DNA from: Modestobacter excelsi
GTDB lineage: Bacteria; Actinomycetota; Actinomycetes; Mycobacteriales; Geodermatophilaceae
Length of the DNA stretch: 35,638 nt
Assembly: GCF_005930495.1 (NCBI RefSeq)
Contig: NZ_SJEX01000053.1
Coordinates: forward strand, 1-35,638
Reading direction: 5' to 3'
The position numbers and the translations under genes were made by a program. Numbering within the stretch: position 1 is the stretch's first letter; each line of letters starts with the position of its first letter. The notes beneath the pieces were generated by a model, which was not told where the DNA came from, ran no database searches, and was given only the letters and a program-made list of their open reading frames with translations. Shown one piece after another: positions 1-7,841 of this stretch.

Positions 1-69
1 GAGCGCCTCCGGCGGCGGGAACCCGCCCTCGGGGTTGGTCAGGCCGTGGGCCTCGGTCGTCTCGCTCAT
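1..69 (-). CDS. N-terminal fragment of an unidentified protein (cut by window edge)
   Basis: Only the first 23 codons are inside the window. The ATG (69-67) overlaps the TGA of the upstream MarR gene in an ATGA junction, and a GGAGGTG ribosome-binding site lies 5-6 bases before it, so this is a real, translationally coupled start. The visible residues are hydrophilic and rich in Pro, Gly and Glu, with no recognisable domain. MarR genes are often cotranscribed with an efflux transporter, but nothing in these 23 residues shows that here. Confidence 0.75.
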   Translation of the reverse strand, partial: MSETTEAHGLTNPEGGFPPPEAL

Positions 70-545
70 GCCGCACCTCCGGATCGGGGAGGACGACCTC
101 GACCGGCGGCGTCCAGCCCGTCGGCGAACTTCTCCAGCAGGGCGGAGAACTGGCGGGCCTCGTCCTCCGTCCAGTCCGACAGCGCCTCGGCCGCCCACTG
201 GCCCCGGGTCTCCCGGGTGTGCGCGAGGGCAGCCGCCCCCGCGTCACTCAGCCGGATCAGGCTGGCCCGGCCGTCGAGCGGGTCGGGACGTCGCTCGACG
301 TACCCCGATCGCTCCAGCGCCGACACCTGCCGGCTGACGACCGAGACGTCGACGCCGGCCTGACCGGCCAGCGCGCTGCACCGCTGCTCACCGTCCTGCT
401 CGAGCGGGACCAGCAGCGCCCAGCCGAAGGACGGGAGGTCGCCGTAGAGGTCCGCGGCGACCCGGTGCCCGAGGTGCTTGGCGGTGCGGACCAGCCGGGC
501 CATCCCGGTGGTGAGCCGTTCGGAGGTCTCCCGGGTCAGCTGCAC
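66..545 (-). CDS. MarR-family transcriptional regulator
   Basis: A 159-residue winged-helix regulator of usual MarR length. The recognition helix lies around VSVVSRQVSALERSGYVER (about residues 67-85), followed by the wing with the family signature DPLDGRASLIRLSDAG (about 87-102). The GTG start (545-543) has an AGAGGA ribosome-binding site about 8 bases upstream; no in-frame ATG fits better. Its stop overlaps the start of the next gene (ATGA), so the two form an operon. A TTGCAT-N17-CATGAT promoter lies upstream with a TTG-N7-CAA inverted repeat over its -35 box, which suggests autorepression. The ligand is unknown. A second MarR gene at 17415-17942 is similar around SRQV and DGRA and may be a paralogue. 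Confidence 0.9.
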   Translation of the reverse strand: MQLTRETSERLTTGMARLVRTAKHLGHRVAADLYGDLPSFGWALLVPLEQDGEQRCSALAGQAGVDVSVVSRQVSALERSGYVERRPDPLDGRASLIRLSDAGAAALAHTRETRGQWAAEALSDWTEDEARQFSALLEKFADGLDAAGRGRPPRSGGAA

Positions 546-605
546 GACGACGTCCTCTGCTCATCGCACCGGGCCCGGTCGGCCCGGTACATGTAGACAG
601 CAACC

Positions 606-635
606 ATCATGCCCCGGTTGGTTGGCGTATGCAAC
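606..635 (-). promoter_or_regulatory. Predicted promoter and operator of the MarR gene
   Basis: Read on the minus strand, TTGCAT (634-629) and CATGAT (611-606) are separated by 17 bases, giving a sigma-70-like promoter with an estimated start near 599 and a leader of about 54 bases. The inverted repeat GTTG-N7-CAAC (621-635) overlaps the -35 box. This TTG-N7-CAA layout resembles many MarR-family operators. Pattern-based prediction. Confidence 0.4.
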
Positions 636-670
636 GAGGCGCGCCGGTGAGCTGTGTCTCGGCTGGGACA

Positions 671-709
671 CCGACGGCCCGCCCCCGCGGTGCGGGGACG
701 GGCCGTCGG
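671..709 (-). terminator. GC-rich hairpin terminator after the D-2-hydroxyacid dehydrogenase gene
   Basis: Arms 671-688 and 692-709 pair over 18 bases with one mismatch around a 3-base loop. The hairpin starts 12 bases beyond the TGA of the dehydrogenase gene. There is no T-run, as is common in high-GC actinobacteria. It separates that gene from the MarR gene's own promoter. Confidence 0.7.
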
Positions 710-720
710 GGGGGCACCGG

Positions 721-3633
721 TCAGCCGGCGAGGGCCTCCAGCACCAGCTCCGCCGGGTGCCACGCCGTCCGCTGGGTGCCGTGGAAGATCTGCTGCCGGC
801 AGGAGACGCCGGTGGCCGCGATGACCGCGTCCGCCGGGGCCGACCGGACCGCCGGGAACAACCGGTCCTCCCCCACCTGCAGCGAGATGTCGTAGTGCTC
901 GGACTCGAACCCGAAGGACCCCGCCATGCCGCAGCAACCGGCGTCGAGCTCCTGCACCGTGACGCCGGGGATGCGGCTCAGCAGCGCCACCGTCGCGGCC
1001 GTACCGGCCTCGGCCTTCTGGTGGCAGTGGCCGTGGAAGACGATCGTCCGCCCGGCCAGCCAGGTGTCGCTGCGCAGCGGCAGACGGCCGTCGTCGATCG
1101 CCTCGACCAGCAGCTCCTCGGGCAGCCGCACCCGGCCGGCGACGTCCCGCACGTTCGGGTCGTCGGGCAGCAGGTCCACGTGCTCGGCCCGCAGCGTGAG
1201 GATGCAGCTGGGCTCGCACCCGACGATCGGCGAGCCCGGCTCGGTGCCCGCGCACAGGTTCGCCGCCAGCTTCTGCGCCTTGCCCCGGGCGTCGTCCAGC
1301 ATGCCCTTGGAGATGCTGGCCCGGCCGCAGCAGCCCTTGCTCTCCAGCCGGACCGGGTGCCCGGCCGCCTCCAGCAGCCGGACCACGGCCTGGCCGATGC
1401 CGGGCTCGGTGTAGCTGGTGAACGAGTCGGCGAGCATGGTGACCGGCTGCTGGGTCGCGCCCGCCGGTGCCTCGTGCTTGCGGAACCACCGGACGAGGGT
1501 CTGCCGGTGGAACGTCGGCAGGTCCCGCTGGCGGGCGATCCCGAGCCGCGAGTCCATCAGCGCCCGCAGCGGCTTCAGCTTCAACGGCAGGTTCGACAGC
1601 GGTGCCGTCGCCGCGCCGAGCCGGTTCAGCGTGCGGATGGCCCCGAAGGCCCGCGAGCGCAGCGGCGTCCCGTGCACGTCGTGCTCGGCCGCCAGCGCCT
1701 CGCTCTTCATCGCCGAGACGTCGACACCCAGCGGGCACTCGCTCTTGCAGGCCTTGCACATCAGGCACAGGTCGAGCACCTCGTGCAGCCGCTCGTCGGC
1801 CAGCGCGGTGTGCGGGTCGGCCTCGCTCAGCGCCTTGACCAGCGCGCCGGCCCGGCCGCGGGTGGAGTGCTCCTCCATCCGGGTGGCGATGTAGGAGGGG
1901 CACATCGCACCGGTCGTGGACTTGCGGCACAGCCCGATGTTCATGCACCGGTCGGCGGCGCCGAACATCCCGCCGACGACGTCGAACTGCAGCCGGGTGC
2001 GCAGCGGTCCGGGCTGCGGCGGGTTCTCGTCACGCAGGTGCTCGGTCATCGACGGCGAGTCGACGATCTTGCCCGGGTTCAGCGTGCCCCGCGGGTCGAA
2101 CAGGCCCTTGACCTGGCGCATGGCCTCGTAGAGCTCGTCCCCGAAGAGCTCCCGGTTGAACTCGCTGCGGGCCAGCCCGTCGCCGTGCTCGCTGGAGTTC
2201 ACCCCGCCGTACTCCCGGACCAGGTCCTTGACCTCCACCGCGACCGAGCGCATGACCTCGACCTGCCCGGGCCTGCTCAGGTCGACGAAGGGCCGGATGT
2301 GCAGGCAGCCGACCGAGCAGTGCCCGTAGAAGCCCGCCTCCAGCCCGTGCCGGTCCAGCACGTCCTTGAACCGCGCCGTGTACTCGGCCAGGTGCACCGG
2401 GTCGACGGCGGTGTCCTCGACGAAGGCCAGCGGCCGCCGGGCACCCTCCGAGTTGGCCATCAGCAGGCCCAGCGCGGACTTGCGCACCTTGAGCAGGGCG
2501 CCCTGCTGGGCGGGGGTGACCGCGCGCAGCGTGTGGTAGCCGTGGCCGTTGCGCTCCCAGCGCTCGACCAGCGCGTCCATCGCCGCGACCAGCTCGGCCT
2601 CGTCGTCCCCGGTGAAGGAGACGAACAGCAGCGCCTCGGGGTCGCCCTGCAGGATCTTCCCGAGCGCGGCGTACTCGATCTTCCGCCGCGACAGGTCGAG
2701 GATCGTCCGGTCCAGCAGCTCGACCCCGGCCGGGGAGAACGCCAGGGCGTCCTCGGTGGCGTTGATCGCGCCCTGCACCGTCTCGAAGTGACCCACCGCG
2801 AACACCTGGCGGGACGGCTTGGGCACCAGGCCCACCCGCGCCGAGGTGACGATCGCCAGCGTGCCCTCCGAGCCGACCAGGAACTTCGCCAGGTCGAAGG
2901 GCTGCCCGTCGGCGAGCCGGTCCAGCCGGTAGCCGCCGGCCCGCCGCCAGAACCGCGGGAACCCGGTCGCGATCGCCCCGGCGTTCTCGGCCACCAGCTC
3001 GGGCAGCCGCCGGTGGATCTCCGCCTCGAGGGTGCCGCCCTGCGCGCGGCGGGCCCGCTCGGTCTCGTCGACCACACCGAAGGTGGCCGTCGACCCGTCG
3101 GCCAGGACGACGTCGACCTCCTGCACGTGGTCGATGGTCATGCCGAAGCGCACCGAGCCGCTGCCGGCGGAGTTGTTGCCGATCATCCCGCCGATCGTGG
3201 CGCGGTTGGAGGTCGAGGTGTCCGGGCCGAACATCAGCCCGTGCGGCGCCGCGGCCCGGTTGAGGTCGTCCTGGACCACGCCCGGCTCGACCCGCGCGGT
3301 GGCCGTGACCGGGTCCAGCTCGGTGATCCGGTGCATGTGCCGGGACAGGTCGAGCACCAGGCCCGGGCCCACGGTCTGCCCGGCGAGGCTGGTGCCGGCC
3401 CCGCGGGCCAGCACCGGGACGCCGGCCTCGGCGGCCAGCCGGACGGCGGCGACCACGTCGGCGGTGTGCGCCGGGTAGGCCACCCCCAGCGGCGTCATGG
3501 TGTACATCGAGGCGTCCTGGCTGAACAGGTGCCGGGTGTAGTCGTCGAAGGCGACCTCGCCGTCCAGCGCGCGGGTCAGCTCGCGCTCCAGGTCCTCCGC
3601 GCCCACACGAGCGCGCTCCGGGGCCGCCGTCAT
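721..3633 (-). CDS. FAD-binding and Fe-S D-2-hydroxyacid dehydrogenase (D-lactate dehydrogenase/YdiJ-like)
   Basis: A 970-residue fusion. The N-terminal half is a PCMH-type FAD domain (GAGTSLAGQTVGPG near 78-91, GGMIGNNSAGSGS near 147-159, FLVGSEGTLA near 250) with an FAD-oxidase C-terminal domain. A ferredoxin-like region carries CMNIGLC (from C563), GAMCPSY and CLMCKACKSECP (from C623), the ligands of two [4Fe-4S] clusters. Two CCG domains follow (GCCGRAS at C768/C769; GCCGMAG near the C-terminus). This is the GlcD+GlcF-type fusion family that includes D-lactate and D-2-hydroxyglutarate dehydrogenases; it passes electrons to the respiratory chain. The ATG (3633-3631) overlaps the aminotransferase stop as ATGA, so the two are cotranscribed. 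The substrate is unproven: D-lactate, D-2-hydroxyglutarate, D-glycerate or another 2-hydroxyacid are all possible. Confidence 0.9.
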   Translation of the reverse strand: MTAAPERARVGAEDLERELTRALDGEVAFDDYTRHLFSQDASMYTMTPLGVAYPAHTADVVAAVRLAAEAGVPVLARGAGTSLAGQTVGPGLVLDLSRHMHRITELDPVTATARVEPGVVQDDLNRAAAPHGLMFGPDTSTSNRATIGGMIGNNSAGSGSVRFGMTIDHVQEVDVVLADGSTATFGVVDETERARRAQGGTLEAEIHRRLPELVAENAGAIATGFPRFWRRAGGYRLDRLADGQPFDLAKFLVGSEGTLAIVTSARVGLVPKPSRQVFAVGHFETVQGAINATEDALAFSPAGVELLDRTILDLSRRKIEYAALGKILQGDPEALLFVSFTGDDEAELVAAMDALVERWERNGHGYHTLRAVTPAQQGALLKVRKSALGLLMANSEGARRPLAFVEDTAVDPVHLAEYTARFKDVLDRHGLEAGFYGHCSVGCLHIRPFVDLSRPGQVEVMRSVAVEVKDLVREYGGVNSSEHGDGLARSEFNRELFGDELYEAMRQVKGLFDPRGTLNPGKIVDSPSMTEHLRDENPPQPGPLRTRLQFDVVGGMFGAADRCMNIGLCRKSTTGAMCPSYIATRMEEHSTRGRAGALVKALSEADPHTALADERLHEVLDLCLMCKACKSECPLGVDVSAMKSEALAAEHDVHGTPLRSRAFGAIRTLNRLGAATAPLSNLPLKLKPLRALMDSRLGIARQRDLPTFHRQTLVRWFRKHEAPAGATQQPVTMLADSFTSYTEPGIGQAVVRLLEAAGHPVRLESKGCCGRASISKGMLDDARGKAQKLAANLCAGTEPGSPIVGCEPSCILTLRAEHVDLLPDDPNVRDVAGRVRLPEELLVEAIDDGRLPLRSDTWLAGRTIVFHGHCHQKAEAGTAATVALLSRIPGVTVQELDAGCCGMAGSFGFESEHYDISLQVGEDRLFPAVRSAPADAVIAATGVSCRQQIFHGTQRTAWHPAELVLEALAG

Positions 3634-4802
3634 GCCTGCTGCAGGCGCTCGAGCGCGGCCTGGATCCCCTGCGGGTCCACCTGCACCCCGGCCCGGACCA
3701 GGCCCATCTGCACCCCGCCCAGGGTGCCGACCAGGGTCAGGTCGTTGAAGTGGCCCAGGTGCCCGATGCGGAACACCTTGTCCGCGAGCTTGCCCAGGCC
3801 CGCGCCCAGCGACATGTCGTACTCGCGCAGGATGACCTCCCGGACGGCGTCCGCCCCGCCGTCGGGCATCCAGATGGCGGTCAGCGAGCCGGAGTACTCG
3901 CGCTCGTCCAGGGCCAGCACCTCCAGCCCCCAGCCGCGGACCGCGGCGCGGGTGGCCTCGGCGTGCCGGGTGTGCCGGGCATAGACCTGCGCCAGCCCCT
4001 CCTCCTGCATCATCGTCAGCGCCTCGCGCAAGGCGTACAGCAGGTTCGTGGCCGGCGTGTAGGGCCAGAACCCGCGCTGGTTGGCGGCCAGGATCGGCTG
4101 CCAGTCGAAGAAGGACCGCGGCAGCCCGGCCGTCTTGCTGGCCTGCAGCGCCTTCTCGCTGACCGCGTTGAAGCTCAGCCCGGGCGGGAGCATGAGCCCC
4201 TTCTGCGAGCCGGCGACCGTGACGTCGACGCCCCACTCGTCGTGCCGGTACTCGATGCTGCCCAGCGAGGAGATCGTGTCCACCAGCAGCAGCGCGGGGT
4301 GGCCGGCGTCGTCGATCGCCCGGCGGACCTCCGCGACCCGGCTGGTGACGCCGGTGGAGGTCTCGTTGTGGACCACCATGACGGCCTTGATCGCATGCCC
4401 GGTGTCCGCCTCGAGCCGCTCCCGGGCCGCGTCGGGGTCGGCACCGTGCCGCCAGTCGCCGGGGACGAACTGCACCTGCAGGCCCAGCCGCTCGGCCATC
4501 TCCCGCCAGAGGGTGGCGAAGTGGCCGGTCTCGAAGGCCAGCACGGTGTCCCCGGGGGACAGCGTGTTCGTCAGCGCCGCCTCCCACGCCCCGGTGCCCG
4601 ACGCCGGGTAGAAGACCACCGGCTGGGTGGTGCCGAAGACCGGCTTGACGGCCTCGAGCACCTCGAGGCCGAGCGCGGCGAACTCCGGGCCGCGGTGGTC
4701 GATGGTCGGCGCCGCCATGGCGCGCAGGACCCGGTCGGGCACGTTCGTCGGGCCGGGGATCTGCAGGAAGTGGCGTCCGCCGGTGGTCGTCGTCGCTGGC
4801 AT
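3630..4802 (-). CDS. PLP-dependent serine/alanine-glyoxylate aminotransferase
   Basis: A 390-residue class V aminotransferase. The N-terminal LQIPGPTNVPDRVLRAM and the GSQKGLMLPPGLSFNAVS motif with the PLP lysine at K201 are typical of serine-glyoxylate aminotransferases, which make glycine from glyoxylate with serine or alanine as donor. The related ureidoglycine-glyoxylate aminotransferase (PucG) belongs to the same superfamily and cannot be excluded by eye. The ATG (4802-4800) has GAGAGGG upstream and gives the normal family length; in-frame sequence further upstream lacks family motifs. It is the first gene of a minus-strand unit with the D-2-hydroxyacid dehydrogenase (ATGA overlap). It diverges from the matC-like operon; malate synthase and glycolate oxidase nearby support a glyoxylate-handling role. 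Confidence 0.9.
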   Translation of the reverse strand: MPATTTTGGRHFLQIPGPTNVPDRVLRAMAAPTIDHRGPEFAALGLEVLEAVKPVFGTTQPVVFYPASGTGAWEAALTNTLSPGDTVLAFETGHFATLWREMAERLGLQVQFVPGDWRHGADPDAARERLEADTGHAIKAVMVVHNETSTGVTSRVAEVRRAIDDAGHPALLLVDTISSLGSIEYRHDEWGVDVTVAGSQKGLMLPPGLSFNAVSEKALQASKTAGLPRSFFDWQPILAANQRGFWPYTPATNLLYALREALTMMQEEGLAQVYARHTRHAEATRAAVRGWGLEVLALDEREYSGSLTAIWMPDGGADAVREVILREYDMSLGAGLGKLADKVFRIGHLGHFNDLTLVGTLGGVQMGLVRAGVQVDPQGIQAALERLQQA

Positions 4803-4915
4803 GCCAGGAGCCCTCTCGTCATGCGGCCTCGGGCGTGACGCCCGAAGTCCACCATGCGGGAGGCTACTACCGGCTGGTGGACACTTCTGGCGGGTCCATG
4901 GATGGGGTGTGACGC

Positions 4916-4945
4916 TTGACACTGGGCAGACGCACAGTGTCTGAT
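4916..4945 (+). promoter_or_regulatory. Predicted promoter of the matC-like operon with embedded inverted repeat
   Basis: TTGACA (4916-4921) and TCTGAT (4940-4945) are spaced by 18 bases, an estimated start near 4952. An inverted repeat GACACTG (4918-4924) / CAGTGTC (4935-4941) with a 10-base spacer overlaps both promoter boxes, as expected of a repressor operator. It does not resemble the neighbouring IclR-like box, so a second regulator may act here. Confidence 0.45.
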
Positions 4946-4965
4946 CCCCGACAGCGGTATGGCAC

Positions 4966-4980
4966 TTCCGTATCGCGGAA
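4966..4980. promoter_or_regulatory. Candidate IclR operator, copy 1
   Basis: TTCCGTATCGCGGAA is an inverted repeat (TTCCG-N5-CGGAA) lying in the leader of the matC-like operon and upstream of the divergent aminotransferase. It matches 12 of 15 bases of the element at 9569-9583 between iclR and aceB, so the same regulator probably binds both. Confidence 0.5.
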
Positions 4981-5028
4981 TCACCCCGACGAGCTCCCGG
5001 CTCGTCGCGACGACCCCAGGGGACGCCG

Positions 5029-6540
5029 GTGTCCGTACAGCTCGTCTTGATCCTGATACTCCTGGCGATCTTCCTGATCGCCACGGTCCTGCCCGTGCAC
5101 ATGGGGGCCCTCGGGTTCGTCGCGACGTTCATCGCGGCGTACTTCATCTTCGGCACCGAGGGGGACCTGCCCTACGACGACGCGGTCTTCGGCTTCTTCC
5201 CCGGGTCGTTGTTCGTCGTCCTGGTCGGGGTGACCTACCTCTTCGCGATCGCGAAGAACAACGGCACGGTCGACTGGCTGGTGCACGCTGCGGTCAAGGC
5301 CTCCGGTGGCCGGCTGTCGGCCATCCCGTGGGCGATGTTCGCGGTGACCGGGGCGCTGACCGCCATCGGCGGCGTCGTGCCCGCCGTGGTGGCGATCATC
5401 GCGCCGGTGGGCATGTCCTTCGCCCGGCGCTACTCCATCAACCCGGTGCTGATGGGCCTGTTCATCATCAACGGCGCCACCGCAGGCGGCTTCTCGCCGC
5501 TGTCGATCTTCGGCGTCATCACCAACACCGTGGTCGAGGACAACGACCTCGCGGGCAGCCCGCTGTTCCTCTGGGGCGCCTCGATCGTCATCAACGTCCT
5601 GCTGTCGATCGGCGTCTTCTTCCTCTTCGGCGGCCGCAAGCTGCTCGGCGGTGGCCGGGTCGACATCGGCGACCAGCACGACGACGACTTCGTGGCGGCC
5701 ACCGTGGCCGGGGACGCGACCGAGGACACCGGCGAGGACATCCCCGGGGGCGCCAGCGCCGCGCGGACGGCCGTGGGCAGCACCAGCACCGGTGGGGCGG
5801 CGATCTCCGGGGGGCGGGTCACCGAGGCGCGGCACGGCCAGCCGGGGCACGAGCACCCCACCGCCGGCGAGCGCGCCGACCAGCGGTCGCTGCAGACGAC
5901 GGCACTGGCGGAGGAGCCGCACGAGGGCCAGGTCACCACGCTCGACCGGGACCGCGCTCTCACCCTGGGCGGGCTGGTGCTGCTGGTCGTCGGCGCACTG
6001 GTCTTCGACCTGGACATCGGCCTGATGGCCATCACCGTCGGCGTGCTGCTGTCGATCGTCGCGCCGCGGGGCGCGAAGGGGGCCGTCGGCCAGATCGCCT
6101 GGCCGACCGTGCTGCTCATCTGCGGCATCGTCACCTTCGTCGGCCTCATGCAGGAGGAGGACGTCCCCGGCTGGCTCGGCGACAACGTGGCCAAGCTCGG
6201 TGTCCCGCTGATCGCCGCGCTGCTGATCTGCTACATCGGCGGCGTGGTCTCGGCCTTCGCCTCGACCACCGGCATCCTCGGCGCCCTGATCCCGCTCGCC
6301 GTCCCGTTCCTGCAGGGCGACAACGCGGTCGGGGCGATCGGGCTGATCACCGCGCTGGCGCTGTCGTCGTCGATCGTGGACTCCAGCCCGTTCTCCACCA
6401 GCGGTGCCCTGGTGGTCGCCAACGCCACCGAGGCCGAGCGGGACAGGACGTTCCGGACCCTGATGATCTGGGGCTTCTCGATGGTCGCGATCATCCCGTT
6501 GGTCACCTGGCTGGTGCTGGTCGTCCCCGGCTGGCTCTAG
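5029..6540 (+). CDS. MatC-like dicarboxylate carrier (SLC13/CitMHS-type permease)
   Basis: A 503-residue integral membrane protein with about 10-12 hydrophobic segments. The N-terminus (MSVQLVLILILLAIFLIATVLPVHMGALGFVA) is like the MatC N-terminal domain of dicarboxylate/malonate carriers, and FIINGATAGGFSPLSIFGVI is the conserved re-entrant-type segment. The C-terminal half has the matching repeat (SSSIVDSSPFSTSGALVVANA). Residues about 212-308 form a long hydrophilic, acidic and Gly/Ala-rich loop between the halves, unusually large for this type. The GTG start has AGGGGA about 7 bases upstream. It heads an operon with a CaiB-type CoA-transferase and a crotonase-fold enzyme, so the imported acid is probably activated as a CoA thioester. 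Malonate, another dicarboxylate or a C4 acid are candidates; the sequence does not decide. Confidence 0.85.
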   Translation: MSVQLVLILILLAIFLIATVLPVHMGALGFVATFIAAYFIFGTEGDLPYDDAVFGFFPGSLFVVLVGVTYLFAIAKNNGTVDWLVHAAVKASGGRLSAIPWAMFAVTGALTAIGGVVPAVVAIIAPVGMSFARRYSINPVLMGLFIINGATAGGFSPLSIFGVITNTVVEDNDLAGSPLFLWGASIVINVLLSIGVFFLFGGRKLLGGGRVDIGDQHDDDFVAATVAGDATEDTGEDIPGGASAARTAVGSTSTGGAAISGGRVTEARHGQPGHEHPTAGERADQRSLQTTALAEEPHEGQVTTLDRDRALTLGGLVLLVVGALVFDLDIGLMAITVGVLLSIVAPRGAKGAVGQIAWPTVLLICGIVTFVGLMQEEDVPGWLGDNVAKLGVPLIAALLICYIGGVVSAFASTTGILGALIPLAVPFLQGDNAVGAIGLITALALSSSIVDSSPFSTSGALVVANATEAERDRTFRTLMIWGFSMVAIIPLVTWLVLVVPGWL

Positions 6541-6554
6541 ACGCACCCAGCCCC

Positions 6555-6597
6555 GCGACCGCGCCCCGGACGGCTCCCGCCGCCGGGGCGCGGTCGC
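6555..6597 (+). terminator. Hairpin between the matC-like and caiB-like genes
   Basis: Arms 6555-6569 and 6583-6597 are perfect 15-base complements around a 13-base loop, 14 bases after the carrier's TAG. It is a strong GC hairpin without a T-run. Because the CoA-transferase gene starts 33 bases later with no obvious promoter of its own, it may act as a partial terminator or mRNA stabiliser rather than a complete stop. Confidence 0.65.
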
Positions 6598-6629
6598 GTC
6601 CGGAACCGACGAGGACCCTGGAGACCCAC

Positions 6630-7841
6630 GTGAGCACACCCGACCCGTCCGAGGACCGACCACCACTGACCGGCGTCACCGTGCTGGAGGTGGGCGTCTT
6701 CATGGCGGCGCCCTACGCCTCCATGCAGCTGGCCGACCTCGGGGCCCGCGTGCTCAAGGTCGAGGACCCCCGGGCCGGCGACCCGGTGCGCGCCAGCGGC
6801 CCGTTCCTGGACGGCGAGAGCTCGCCGTACCTCCGGCTGAACCGGAACAAGGAGTCGGTCGCGCTGGACCTCAAGTCCGCCGCCGGCAAGGAGGCCTTCC
6901 TCGCGCTCGTGCGGACCGCGGACGTCGTCATCGAGAACCTGCGACCCGGCGCGATGGCCCGGCTCGGGCTCGACGCCGCGGCGATCTGGGCGGTCAACCC
7001 CCGGGTGGTCTGCGCCTCCGGGTCCGGCTGGGGCCAGGACGGGCCGCTGGCGCCGCTGCCCGGGCTGGACATCATGGCCCAGGCCCGCAGCGGGATCATG
7101 AGCATCACCGGCACCCCGGGCGGCGAGCCGGTGAAGGTCGGCGTCCCGGTCTGCGACCTGGTGTGCGGGCTGTACCTGGCGCTGGCGGTGACCGCCGCGC
7201 TGCGCGAGCGCGACCGCACCGGTCGCGGCCAGTCGATCGACGTCTCGCTGTTCGAGGCGGGGGTGAGCCTGGCGGTCTGGGAGGCCGGCAAGTACTTCGC
7301 CACCGGCGAGGTCGGCGGGCCGCTGGGCTCGGCGCACCAGAGCCAGGCGCCGTACCAGGCGTTCCAGACCGCGGACGGCTGGATCACCATCGGCGCGAAC
7401 ACGCCCAACACCTGGGCCGGCCTGTGCCGCACGCTGGACATGCCCGACGAGCTGGCCGACGAGGGTCACGGCGACGCCACCCGCCGGCACGCCCGCCGCG
7501 GTGAGCTGCTGGACGTCGTGGAGTCCCGCACCCGCCGGCGCACCACCGCCGAGCTGCTCGCCGCCCTCGGCGCGGCCGGGGTGCCGTGCGCGCCGATCAA
7601 CGACTACGGCGAGGTCTTCACCGACGAGCACCTCACCGCCCGCGCCTTCTTCTGGGACGCCCCCCACCCCGCGCTGGGGCCGGTGCGGCAGATCGGCTCG
7701 CCGATGCGCTTCTCCCGCACGCCGGCCGTCCGCGGGGTCGCCGGTCCACCGCTGGGCGCGGACACCCGCGCGGCGCTGGAACGCTCCGGCGTGCCCGCCG
7801 GGGTCGTCGCCGCGGTGTGCTCCCCGGGGGGTCGGGCATGA
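6630..7841 (+). CDS. CaiB/BaiF family (family III) CoA-transferase
   Basis: A 403-residue protein of normal family III length. The start region LTGVTVLEVGVFMAAPYASMQLADLGARVLKVEDP is the classical N-terminal motif of CaiB/formyl-CoA transferases; NRNKESVALDLKS and the catalytic aspartate in PGLDIMAQARSG (D147) are present. The enzymes move CoA between acids through an aspartyl-CoA mixed anhydride. The GTG start (6630) has GGAG about 10 bases upstream. The stop overlaps the next ATG (ATGA), so it is coupled to the crotonase-fold gene. With the upstream carrier it probably activates an imported carboxylic acid. There is no oxalyl-CoA decarboxylase nearby, which argues against formyl-CoA/oxalate use. 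Confidence 0.92.
   Translation: MSTPDPSEDRPPLTGVTVLEVGVFMAAPYASMQLADLGARVLKVEDPRAGDPVRASGPFLDGESSPYLRLNRNKESVALDLKSAAGKEAFLALVRTADVVIENLRPGAMARLGLDAAAIWAVNPRVVCASGSGWGQDGPLAPLPGLDIMAQARSGIMSITGTPGGEPVKVGVPVCDLVCGLYLALAVTAALRERDRTGRGQSIDVSLFEAGVSLAVWEAGKYFATGEVGGPLGSAHQSQAPYQAFQTADGWITIGANTPNTWAGLCRTLDMPDELADEGHGDATRRHARRGELLDVVESRTRRRTTAELLAALGAAGVPCAPINDYGEVFTDEHLTARAFFWDAPHPALGPVRQIGSPMRFSRTPAVRGVAGPPLGADTRAALERSGVPAGVVAAVCSPGGRA

Noticed and set aside
478-3984. A plus-strand open frame of 1168 codons opposite the D-2-hydroxyacid dehydrogenase
   Set aside because: It is rich in Arg, Gln, His and Pro with no domain, and lies antisense to a gene with clear FAD and Fe-S motifs. GC-rich third positions create such frames.
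3634-4587. N-terminal extension of the D-2-hydroxyacid dehydrogenase into the aminotransferase gene
   Set aside because: The frame is open, but the extension overlaps the aminotransferase in another frame. The ATG in the ATGA junction gives the normal family start.
4958-4963. TATGGC as a -10 box for the carrier operon
   Set aside because: No matching -35 box at the right distance. TTACGACA-type alternatives are absent, whereas TTGACA/TCTGAT fits better.
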